34,068 nucleotides of DNA from Chara braunii. Its lineage: Eukaryota; Streptophyta; Charophyceae; Charales; Characeae. Location of the stretch: positions 1,472,667 through 1,506,734 of the forward strand of contig BFEA01000216.1 of assembly GCA_003427395.1 (NCBI GenBank), written 5' to 3'. The position numbers were made by a program, and so were the translations under genes. Under the pieces are notes generated by a model, which saw only the letters and a list, made by a program, of their open reading frames with translations, had not been told where the DNA came from and searched no databases. Numbering within the stretch: the first letter of the stretch is position 1; every line of letters starts with the position of its first letter. Positions 1 through 8,425 of the stretch are shown here, piece after piece.

Positions 1-92
1 TTTTTTTTTTTTTTTTTTTTTTTTTTTTGTTCTTTTTTTAGAGTCCGACAGTCCTGCTCCCCGTGTTCTACGTTCTGCTGAAGTGCCCTCAC
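1..92 (-). repeat. Truncated short T-tailed (SINE-like) repeat
   Basis: A T tract (about 1-40) is followed by a body at 41-91 that closely matches the bodies at 7351-7450 and 7491-7602 (shared string GACAGTCCTGCTCC, then the TTCTGCTGAAGTGCCCTCACT region). Read on the minus strand the unit ends in poly(A), as a retroposon would. Here the body stops abruptly at CTCACT, where LINE-A begins, so this copy is cut off by the LINE junction. No tRNA-like A/B boxes were recognised, so SINE-like refers only to size and tail. Confidence 0.6.
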
Positions 93-528
93 TATCAATG
101 GCAGGATTTCAGATGAATGAAATTAACCCGCTCACTGCGTCAGGGCTGTCCCCTGGCGCCTCTCCTGTTTGTCCTCCAGTTGGAGGTCCTTTTAGACAAC
201 ACTAGGAACAACCCGACAATAGCAGGTCTGAAGTTAGCTCCCACCCTAGAATGGAAGGGAGGCGCATTAGCAGATGATCTTACCATAGCTTGCGAGAATA
301 GTACAGTAGTATTGCATGAACTGCGTAGAGTATTAGATGACTATTGCAATCTATCGGAAGCTTCTATAAATTGGAACAAATCCGCTTTCCTCCTTCCCTC
401 CCCCCGGGTGTTCAGTGTGGATTGGGGGTTGAAGCAAATGCCTGCTAATTCCTCAGACCGCTTTCTAGGGGTCCAAGTATCCTTGTCAGACTGTTCTGAT
501 GTGCAGGATTCTATTCTGGCGAACAAGG
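93..528 (+). pseudogene. LINE-A reverse transcriptase fragment, part 1
   Basis: This encodes the centre of a non-LTR retrotransposon reverse transcriptase. From 117 the reading frame carries the RT motif LRQGCPLAPLLF, then the catalytic LADD box (Asp-Asp at 273-278), then SEASINWNK and RFLGVQVS. The same order occurs in the LINE-C and LINE-D copies in this window. Upstream, 95-116 reads NGRISDE in another frame with a stop, so there is a one-base frameshift just before the LRQGCP motif. The 5' part (ORF1, endonuclease, RT fingers) is missing, and the fragment abuts a short repeat at 92. It is interrupted at 528/529 by an LTR and resumes at 1434. It is a dead fragment; family assignment is secure from the RT motifs. 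Confidence 0.85.
525..528. repeat. Target-site duplication AAGG, left copy
   Basis: AAGG (or AAGGT counting the next base) lies just before the solo LTR and is repeated at 1434-1438 just after it. Joining the two flanks restores the LINE reading frame across ILANKV and SGRIAGWAR, which supports LTR insertion into LINE-A. Confidence 0.7.
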
Positions 529-739
529 TGAAACGGTATTCACCAGTTCGCAGTAGCTGATGCAGATCCCAGGGCTCGATCCCTAGCTCCCCATCTTACC
601 TGTGTACAGTACCGGTGTCAACCCATAGATTTGAACCTGCTACCTGTAGGACCGCCAGTGGTAGGTAGGTTTTCGTAGGTCACAGGGTAGAAGGGATTCG
701 AACTGTAGACCTGTAGGGTAGGAGCCTAGACAGTTCAGA

Positions 740-836
740 GGTCGTAGCTATAGGCTGCCTGAAGGGTCAAGGTCGTAGCTGCTACTTACCTGAAAGGGCA
801 AAGTCGTAGCTGCTACAGTACCGAAAGGCCAAGTTA
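740..836 (+). repeat. Tandem palindromic GTAGCTGCTAC motifs in LTR
   Basis: Three units of about 33 bp each carry a form of AAGGTCGTAGCTGCTAC followed by a CTGAAGGG-like stretch. The core GTAGC-T-GCTAC is a palindrome. The 3' LTR at 26152-27094 holds matching copies (GTAGCAGCTACGACCTTGACC, twice, near 26820-26875). Repeats of this kind in an LTR upstream of the TATA box often act as enhancer sites; that role is inferred. Confidence 0.6.
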
Positions 837-1023
837 GACGTTTCTAGAAGTGGCCTTTCGGAGTGAGTCTGCGCTAAACAGAGGCAAGTGGTCAAGTGGT
901 GGTAGTCCACCGAGTACAGTCAGCAGTCCCAGTCCACCCAGTCCGGTCCAGTCCAGCAAGTACCATCTGGGACTGTGTGCACGATGGGCCAGGGGTACAG
1001 GGCAGGCCAACGCAGCACAGAAG

Positions 1024-1030
1024 TATAAAT
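1024..1030 (+). promoter_or_regulatory. Putative LTR TATA box
   Basis: TATAAAT in the middle of the LTR, within AGTATAAATCAAGAGG. It is conserved at the equivalent place in the opposite-strand LTR (26574-26580). Position and conservation fit an LTR promoter; the transcription start is not known. Confidence 0.45.
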
Positions 1031-1433
1031 CAAGAGGCTGCGCCCAGCCATTCATTCATTCATGCGGAAGCCATGCGGAAGCGCTGCTCCAGCGTCTTGT
1101 GCAAGGAGGTCTGCTGGAAGGCCCGAAGACGAAGTGGGCGAGAGTGAAGCAGGGTAGCCATAGTGATAGGTAGCGGCAGCCATAGCTGCCATAGCTTAGT
1201 GTNGGGTGTAGAGTGTGTGTACTGTGTGTGTGTTCTGAGTGTCGCGTGTGGGACATCCAGGGTGATCCAAAGTGTGAACAGTGAGTTGTTTGAGGCGCAC
1301 AGTCGCCATAGCCAGTGGAAGCGAACTGTTACGTGGAAGCCATATCTCTGAGTTCTGTGTGGGCGTATGGCGCCAGTTTGTTGTTCTGCTGTTCACGTGC
1401 ATGAAAAGTGTGAATAAGTCGAGTCTGATTGCA

Positions 1434-1982
1434 AAGGTATCAGGAAGGATTGCGGGATGGGCACGTACCTTCAGGCTGTCCTTGTTTGGAAGGGCCTTGG
1501 TGCTAACTTCAGCGGCTTTTTCCCTCCTATGGTTGCCTCTGTCGGTACACTTGTTGGGAGCAAAAGCCTATTCCAGGATCAAGAGGGATGCAGCACGGTA
1601 CTTGTGGAAGCCTGCAGCAGATTCTCAGCAGGGATTTATCTGGAAAGTTGCATGGGAAACTATTGCCACCTCACGGTGTCAAGGGGGCTTGGGCATTCTG
1701 GACCCGGTCCATCAGAATCTTGCTTTGCTATCCAAATGGGTAGTCTTAGCTTTGTTTGGGGCCAGAACCAAACTCTGGGTCAGATTAGCAGAATACATAC
1801 TATCTAAAGAATGGAATCTCTCCAGACCTGCAGACGTATGGCCCTGCCTCCTTATTCCCTCCTTTGCTAAAAAGAAGCCCAAGTCTAGAATCTGGCGTAA
1901 TATACTATATGCCTGGCAAAAGCTTTTTCCCCTTAATCTTAGGCCCCCCGAAACTAGGAGGGAAGTGTTCAATCAATTATTG
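1434..1982 (+). pseudogene. LINE-A ORF2 fragment, part 2 (connection region)
   Basis: This continues the LINE-A polymerase protein after the solo LTR. The frame reads SGRIAGWARTFRLSLFGRA, then SLLWLPLSVHLLG, ARYLWKP, GGLGILDP, LAEYILSKEWNL and ILYAWQKLFP. These match, in the same order, the segment between RT and the C-terminal zinc motif in LINE-C (14267-14962) and LINE-D. The frame is open from the LTR end to about 1980. There the sequence switches without a spacer into the end of LINE-B on the other strand, so the zinc motif and 3' UTR of LINE-A are absent. Confidence 0.85.
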
Positions 1983-4893
1983 TTTGACTGCCACCAAGCC
2001 CAAATTCGCCTTGACAGAGGGCAAGATAGCCACAGGTGCACTGTTGACTCAAATGGCCACTTGCAACGTTTACAGACTAGTGTGATATCCATTCCCCTGC
2101 TTTGTAACCAAACTGTTGATGGGGTGACCAGCAGTGATAAAAGCCAGAGGATGGAGGTCGTGCATTGAGATGGGATTTGCAAGATCACCTCCCACAGGAT
2201 CGGAAGAATCTTTACTAGTTCCTCTGGCTCCTTTTCTACTACCTGGGTCCAACGCTGTGTTGCAGTTATCACCGGAGGGGAGGCCACTTGCAGTTCTTTG
2301 TAACCTCTTTGTATGGTGTACTCAGACAGCCAGCTCTGTGGGTTTTGCCACTTCCACATTGTTGGGTCAAGTTTGAGTTTCCTGATGGGGGTTCCCTTGT
2401 TCCAGATATAGCAGGACCAGGAGCCATCCTCGTCACAGGATTCTCTCACTCTCACTTGTGTGAGCTGACCCAATGGTTGTTGATTGCTTTCGCCGGTCGA
2501 CTCGCCGTCCTCCTTTTCTACTTCAAACAGTTCTGAGCTTGATTGGCTGAGTTGTTCCCACTGCTGGAATGATCTAGTGCCATCTACATCCTTACCGACC
2601 AGTTTCCAGTACAAGTTCTCCTCCTCTGAGTCCTGCGAAATGTACCAAGAACCCACCTGGTCTGTGGTTGTGGAGTCCAGCCTCTGTTTCCAATCCGCTT
2701 GGCTCTAATTAAGCCTTGGAGTCTGACTTCCACCTCTCGTAGCCCTCCTAACTTTTCTTCGAGTTCCACAGCAAAAACCCAACGGTTGCAAATTTCGTCC
2801 CAGATATCCGAAACTCATAGAACACCTCACTGTATCCAACTTCCGCCGAAAGCTCCCGAGCCTGTTCTTGCTGAGAAGGCTGAAGGGGATGTCCCTGAGG
2901 TCCTTGATGAAGGGATTGTCGAAGATAGGTTGGTTCAAGACCTCCTCTTTAGAAGTTGGTTCGGACCATCGTTTTGGCTTTACCTGTCTCTAGGCACACA
3001 GTACACCATGCCAGAATGGGGACTTGATATGTCGGCGTACGTAAGAATCCAGCATGCAGCAAGTCCAGACATCCTCCATTCTAGGTAAGTCCCATTCCTC
3101 GGTCAGAATAACTTCCGCCATGAGGACCCAGTGATCATTGTGGTTTGATGAGATTACCTTGATGATCCAATGGGCCAATAGGGCTAAGTTCTGTTCGCCT
3201 GGATCGAACATTCCCAGGCCACCTTGCTCTCTGCTATGGCAAATTGTGTCCCATGCGACTTTCGAAATGAAACCCCCATCCAACTTTCCGAACGGCTTCC
3301 ATAAAATTCTTGCTGCAGCGTTCCTCACTGATTTGAGGAGTTGCTTGCTGAGCAGTTTGACTCTTCCTACAAACCATAGTAGTGAAAATAAGGCAACATT
3401 TAAGACCATGGCTCTTCCGAATAGTGATAAGTGTGGGGTTGGTCCCCATCTTGAAATTCGTTGGATAATTTTATGTTGGAGTATGTCATTCTGAGTTTCC
3501 TTATACCAGGGTAACCTCTACCCCCAAATACCTCTCCGACAACCCATCTGAGATTCTCTTCATACTGAATTCCACCGCTTGCTGTCCAGAAAGTTGAGTC
3601 TGGTAGTCGTGTGATCCCAGTGAGTTGAATTGGCGGCGAGATCCAGTTGTGGGTCTTCACCTATCCTTCTCGATGTGAGGATGTCTCTGAAATACAGTAC
3701 TGCATACTCGCACATCTCTGCACTAGTCTCTACTGTGTTTGCGGCGGACATGAATGGGTGTTGTAACGCTTTCATGCCTTGCGTTGTGCCTTTCGGAGAT
3801 AACTTCTGGAAGGATTCGCGAGACATCCTATCATACACTGTTATCCCCTTCACTCTCAGTCTGTCTGCCCATTCTTCTGATCTCCTCAGTTGTAGCTCCT
3901 CCCATTCTAGCATCACCTTTGCTCTATCCTCCGCCCATACTTGAGCGGATATGGGGTGCACGTCCATTCTTCTCTTTTATCTCCTCTAATCTTGCTCTGA
4001 TGTCCAGATCTTCCCTGTTTCTTCTGGCAGTCATGATTCGCGAAAAAACGCTGAGGACTCCGGCAATGATAGATGAACCAGCGTCCCACCAGTCCCTTGA
4101 TGATGGGAACAGATGGCGTGAATCTGGCCATTTTTCCCAAAAGGAGTCAATCCACCTTGTAATTCCTCGGTCTTTCAGCAGCAGAGTGTTCAACCTGTAG
4201 TACCCCTTACCTCTGTCCGTGCAATTACCCAGTTTGAAGGACGCTAAGACTGGTTTGTGATCGGATATCGGGTTTGGGATTACTTAAATTTCATGAACTG
4301 AATCTGACCACCATGGGCTCGTTAAAAAATAATCCAGGCGTCTGTGGGTACATAAGGCGGAAAACATCACTGAGCTCCAGCTCTATCATGTGTTCTAAGA
4401 GGAGTGTTGAGTCTGCTGCGCCTAAGGTCGTGTTCCCTAAATCATCTAATGTGCAGTTCCAATCGCCTGCAACAAGTAAGTTGTCCACATCCGGAGTGAG
4501 GTCCATTATCTCTTTGATAAAATTAATTCCGTCCCATCTGTCTGAAGGGGCATATACTGTCATAACTGCCCAGGAAGACTGTTGGTCCTCAAATTTCACC
4601 CATGCCCACTTTCCCCATAAGTCTGCCTCAAAATCTACTATATTGGCTTGCAACTGTCGGTGAATCAAGATACCAACACCACCTCTAGTGCCCAAAGTTG
4701 GTGCCCAGATTTGTGGCCCGTCCCACCAACTTCCTAAATCTAGGATCTTCTCATCACCCAACTTGGTTTCTTGTAGCAGCATTATCTGTAATTTGTAGCG
4801 GTGGATCCAGGACTTGAGTCTGGTCTTCTTAGCTCTTTTTGTAGTGTCTCCCAGACCCCACATGTTCCAAGTCGCGATCCTAAGTCTGTCCAT
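1973..4893 (-). pseudogene. LINE-B ORF2: endonuclease plus C-terminus, RT core deleted
   Basis: This is a minus-strand LINE ORF2 with ATG at 4893. The APE-type endonuclease (4893 to about 4230) shows RIATWNMWGL, LLQETKLG, GTRGGVGILIH, GDWNCTLDD and, after a frameshift near 4291, ISDHKPVLASF. A linker follows (about 4190-3580; RARLEEIKEK, AEMCEYAVLYFRDILT). Near 3585 the sequence jumps to ERYLGVEV and then SLFGRAMVLNVALFSLLW, so the RT palm with its RQGCP and ADD motifs is missing. The connection region has several frameshifts. The C-terminal zinc motif CKRCKWPFESTVHLWLSC lies at about 2074-2021, and the copy stops soon after, at the LINE-A junction. It encodes no polymerase. Confidence 0.85.
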
Positions 4894-5750
4894 CTACAGC
4901 GTTGGTACCCGTTGTGTCCTGGATCCGGATTGTTGGGTTTCCTCCACCAGAGGCGTTCTGCATCGCAGTTGTTCCTCTTTCGTTTGACGAGGAGGAGGCA
5001 TGTTTAGGAGACACCGCCCATTTCGGGGCCAAAAAGCTCCCAAGGAACATCGAGTCCATCTTCTTATTGGTCGGAAGCTTTGCATCGAGTTCTCCTAAAA
5101 AAACCGCACAGATATCTTGATCTACCCGAAGGTTTTCCAGCTCGCTGTTTCCCTCTTGGAGAAGGATTGACACCGGCAATGTTCTCAGGCCGTTCCCGGC
5201 TAAGCTCTCCAGTCACTCTTTCGGGATATGGGCATCCAGCAGAGGAACAAGGAATTTTATCTTCCGCTCCTGATGATCTACGTAAAATTTCTGCATGGCA
5301 ATATCTGGGACAAGTCTGATTGGGAACGAGTCCCCGAAGCTCTGTCTGGCCAAGGCTAGTGTAGTGCTTGGGAAAACCGGTTCCTCCGCCGGGATAGAGT
5401 GGAAAGAGACCACTCCTTGCGGCGACAGCCAAGCCAGCACTTGTACTGTGTTGTTAACCAACGAGAATGCCAACGGAAGTACTCGTTTTCCCAGACCTTG
5501 AAGCTGGCCTCTTCCGATGGTTACTGATCTTCTGTCTCAGGACATCTTAATGCCAGCTCTTGGCGTGGCTATGGTCATTCTGACCGCGCCCACAGATCTG
5601 TCGGAATCTGCGAGGGAGTTCTGCGAATTCTTATTGTGCACTGCTTCTTCCTCCTGTCCTGGTCGGCTGCTACCTTCGCCATCTTGGTTCTGCTTCACGT
5701 TCATTCTGGCCATCTTTGAGGGAGATCGACCTCTCGCATCTCTCTGAAGG
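4880..5750 (-). pseudogene. LINE-B ORF1, C-terminal part
   Basis: Broken frames on the minus strand correspond to the C-terminal half of the LINE ORF1 protein of LINE-C and LINE-D. The best piece (5473-5213) reads VQVLAWLSPQGVVSFHSIP and SFPIRLVPDIAMQKFYVD, resembling the LINE-C stretch that contains LSIRMIPNLNVGIHTVELD. The last piece (5179-4880) ends VDGQT and its stop overlaps the ORF2 ATG at 4893 by 14 bases. The N-terminal half with the zinc knuckle is absent; the copy is 5' truncated at about 5750. The ORF1 protein would bind LINE RNA; this fragment is not functional. Confidence 0.65.
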
Positions 5751-5759
5751 CTTGCAACT

Positions 5760-6247
5760 GACGGTGAACCATTGAGGCTGGGCTGGGGGCCAGCGATGCA
5801 TAGAGCAGCAGCATGATACTACAAGTTCAACTGATTGTTGCCTTCAAGTCCTGTTGCTCTCTGCAGATGGAAGAGAGCATCTCTCTTGCAGTTGTTGTTG
5901 CCGCATGTGCATTTCAAAAGCGCGCTCTTGGTCCACTAGTGTAACTTGTAGGCCATCCCATTGTTGTTGACGGCCATGAAGTTGTCCCTCCCATGGCGTT
6001 GGCAGCTGGACTGGGTACACCACTCTCGGGGAGAAGAGCGGGTGCTGAGAGGCAGTCCCTGATGAACCTGCTGGATTGATGCTTGCCCATTCCAGCGTGG
6101 TTGATCGTTCGCGAAGGATCCCTGTTGCACTGCAGAGTTCGCTAACGGGCCTTGATAGCTACCTATACGTTCGCTACCTCTGCCTCTGGATCCTTGAGGT
6201 CTGGGATTACCGTTTCCTCCCAGATCTTGTCTTGCAGATCGATTCAA
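5760..6247 (-). pseudogene. Q/N/G-rich coding fragment, unknown
   Basis: I do not recognise this gene. On the minus strand an open frame runs 6247-5936 and is rich in Gln, Asn, Gly, Arg and Ser (RPQGSRGRGSERIGSYQGP, NDQPRWNGQASIQQVHQG). After about 6030 a second frame looks more protein-like (YPVQLPTPWEGQ, then RAFEMHMRQQQLQER near 5890), suggesting one frameshift in an original longer frame. Composition fits the low-complexity region of a retroelement gag-like protein. It begins next to GATTCAATGTAATC direct repeats (6241-6270). No domain was identified. Confidence 0.35.
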
Positions 6248-6276
6248 TGTAATCGATTCAATGTAATCGATTGATC

Positions 6277-6309
<33 letters not shown>
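6241..6309. repeat. Short direct repeats and (GT)n tract
   Basis: ATCGATTCAATGTA occurs twice in direct order (about 6239-6266), followed by TTGATCGATT and a (GT)n microsatellite at about 6279-6309. Confidence 0.85.
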
Positions 6310-6469
6310 GTCATATTCGCTTTACACTCGAAAAAGGCATGACTGTGCCACAATGTTTGTCGAACTTTCACCGATTCATCAGAAGGTTGAAGCCTGGCAA
6401 TCTCCGCAGGATGCATTTGACTGAGGGATAAGGACTCACTAAATCGCCCAGAGTTAGAGATACCCTTGA

Positions 6470-6470
<1 letters not shown>

Positions 6471-6520
<50 letters not shown>

Positions 6521-6630
6521 AGCGGTTGCACACATCCTCGCGCTCGCACACACACACACACACTCACACACACACACATACATACTCACACTCACACGCG
6601 CACACACACACACACAAACACACACATACG
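6471..6630. repeat. (GT)n and (CA)n tracts facing each other
   Basis: A (TG)n run (about 6471-6513) passes into GTGCGCGCGAGCG, a short spacer, then CGCGCTCGCACACA and a long interrupted (CA)n run to about 6630. The halves are complementary, giving a potential hairpin of alternating purine-pyrimidine DNA. No gene here. Confidence 0.85.
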
Positions 6631-6639
6631 CATAGTCAT

Positions 6640-7235
6640 TAGTGTATAGCGCATATGACAATAAACACACGTTGTTGTTGTTTTTTCTCTTTTTTTTTAA
6701 CTTTGCACTCATCCGGTAACTTCCCTTGTGTGCACCCCAGCGAGGATGCGCGTTCTCCCCATATTTGCCACGTGCCACGTTTAAACGGAATTGAACGTGC
6801 ACGAACATGGGTTGAACGCGCGCGTTTGAACGTGAACGCGCATTCGGCGCGTTCACACAGGCACATAGATCGATGCTCCCCAGAATAGATATGGAGCCTG
6901 GGCCTTAAACCACCAGTACACCCGCACCTAAAATCCTGAACCTACCTGCCCATCGCCCGCCACTACCTGCAGTGGGAATTTCGGATGTGGCACTGGTGCC
7001 ACCGGTCTGCCTGAACCGAAAAAAGAAAAGAAAAGAAAAGAAAGGAACAAACAAGCCAGAGAGCAATGATGTCGTGAAAGAACGTCATGGAGGCCATAAG
7101 CAAATGATCACTCTCCTGAATCCATCTGACCACTATTACGCGGAGAGGGAAACGTTGTTGTTTCTCCTTTTTTTTCTGGTTTTGTTTTTTTTGTTCCTGG
7201 CCCTGCCAGCAAGGCAGCGCATATCCCTCTTGCTC
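6640..7235. other. Gene-free spacer with scattered simple repeats
   Basis: No coding sequence recognised. It holds a T tract (6680-6698), GAACG/CGCG-rich DNA (6780-6860) with repeated TTGAACG words, a TTAAACCACCAGTAC motif near 6904 that is also found at 26066-26081, an (AAAAG)n run (about 7020-7044) and T-rich DNA from 7160. Confidence 0.5.
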
Positions 7236-7620
7236 AAAATGCCCTCGCTGAGGGCATACTCACACTAGCCACTTTGAAATGCATCCAGCCACTTTCACAG
7301 CCAAAGTGCTGTTGGGTTTTTTTTTTTTTGTTCTTTTTTTAAGTTTTTTTTAGAGTTTGACAGTCCTGCTCCACGTGTTCTACGTTCTGCTGAAGTGCCC
7401 TCACTGAGGGCAAACTCGCACGAGTACTCCAGAAAGTGTATCCAACTGCAATCACAACCAAAGGCTTTTGTTTTTGTTTTTTCTTTTTTTGAGAGTCCGA
7501 CAGTCCTGCTCCCCATGTTCTACTTTCTGCTGAAGTTCCCTCGCTGAGGCCAAACTCGCATGAGTACTCCAAAAAAAGTATCCAACTGCAATCACGGCCA
7601 AAGGTTTTTCTTTGGGGGGA
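7236..7620 (-). repeat. Tandem array of T-separated SINE-like units
   Basis: Three consecutive related units are separated by T tracts. Bodies lie at about 7236-7314 (diverged), 7351-7450 and 7491-7602; T tracts at about 7317-7350 and 7456-7490. The last two bodies share GACAGTCCTGCTCC, TTCTGCTGAAG, CAAACTCGCA, GAGTACTCCA and ATCCAACTGCAATCAC, with a repeat period near 146 bp. On the minus strand each ends in poly(A). Related copies are at 41-91 and, on the plus strand, at 25314-25420. Confidence 0.75.
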
Positions 7621-8425
7621 GCGTATGGATTTGAGATGGGCCAAAAATTTGAAAACCTTCTGACGCTCCGAACCTGCCCCGAGCCCGCCTTTTACTTCTT
7701 GTGGCGACAAGTTATTTTGCTTCAAGGCTGAGGCCGTGTACTGGTGCACCACTACCTTTCTCAGTGCTGGGAAAAACGGGAATATACGGCACGCTGCAGT
7801 ATTCAGACATCCCGAGGAGGCTCGGCCAAAAGAAAAGTCTTGGGCCTTGTGGGCCCGCTCTGGAAAAGAAAAAAGGAGGGGTTAGCGGTGCTCCGAGCGC
7901 TGATGTTTCGGCGGCGCTAACGCACCGCTCGGTTTCAGTTGTCGTACCACGCTACGGCGCGTCCTCTTCGTCAATTCCCAGGTAACTGGGACGCCTCCCG
8001 CCCGTCATGGTTATGCCATGGCGGTCTTGAGAACTACAACTCCATCCGGCTTGGATGGAAACTGTCCTGTAGTTGGACAGAGTGGAAGTTTCTCTCAGGG
8101 AGGCTCGGAGTCGATCGCTGGCCCTAAGGCCTAAGGCTTATGTCATGCACCTACATCTCCACTGATAAGGACACCAAAAAGGACACGAAGACTTCGATGA
8201 CTCAAGGAGGGGACTAAGCTCCTTCTTCGAAGGTAATGCTAAGGGTAAGACCCTACACATGGAAAGTGTGCCGGCAAAAGTTGACCTGACTCGTATTTAT
8301 AGAGGCCTATATACGTTATGGTAGTAGGGAGGAGATAGGGTTTTGCATGTTTATGGTTTCTTCCCTTTTCTCCTTGATTTTGATATCCAATCCCCATCAT
8401 TCGGTTGGCCCTAAATCTGATTAAA
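7621..8425 (+). other. Probable LINE-C 5' leader and flank
   Basis: No ORF is recognised before the ORF1 start at 8426. The stretch is GC-rich from about 7660 and has short inverted repeats, such as GTTAGCG (7879) with CGCTAAC (7915) and CATGG/CCATG near 8006-8021. TAGAGGCCTATAT (about 8300-8312) also occurs just upstream of the LINE-D ORF1 (minus strand, near 23865), which supports a shared LINE leader. The exact 5' end of LINE-C could not be fixed because no target duplication was found. Confidence 0.4.

Larger units (their letters stand above)
529..1433 (+). mobile_element. Solo LTR of a Ty3/gypsy-like element
   Basis: This 905 bp stretch starts TGAAACGG, ends GATTGCA (TG...CA ends) and is flanked by AAGG(T). 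It aligns along its length, in opposite orientation, with 26152-27094, which directly follows an integrase gene and is therefore an LTR. Shared landmarks are GCTGATGCAGATCCCAGGG, TATAAATCAAGAGG, GACATCCAGGG/GATATCCAGGG and the terminal GCGAGTCTGATCGCA/GAGTCTGATTGCA. No internal retroviral genes lie between the flanks, so this is a solo LTR, presumably left by LTR-LTR recombination. It splits LINE-A, so it is younger than LINE-A. One ambiguous base is at 1203. Confidence 0.85.

Noticed and set aside
590-760. tRNA-like words (GGCTCGATCCC, GGGATTCGAAC) in the LTR
   Set aside because: They resemble a T-arm B box, but no cloverleaf could be built around them on either strand.
6258-6866. Cys/Val and Thr/His repeat ORFs (6258-6563, 6368-6856)
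   Set aside because: Translations of GT/CA microsatellites; no gene features.
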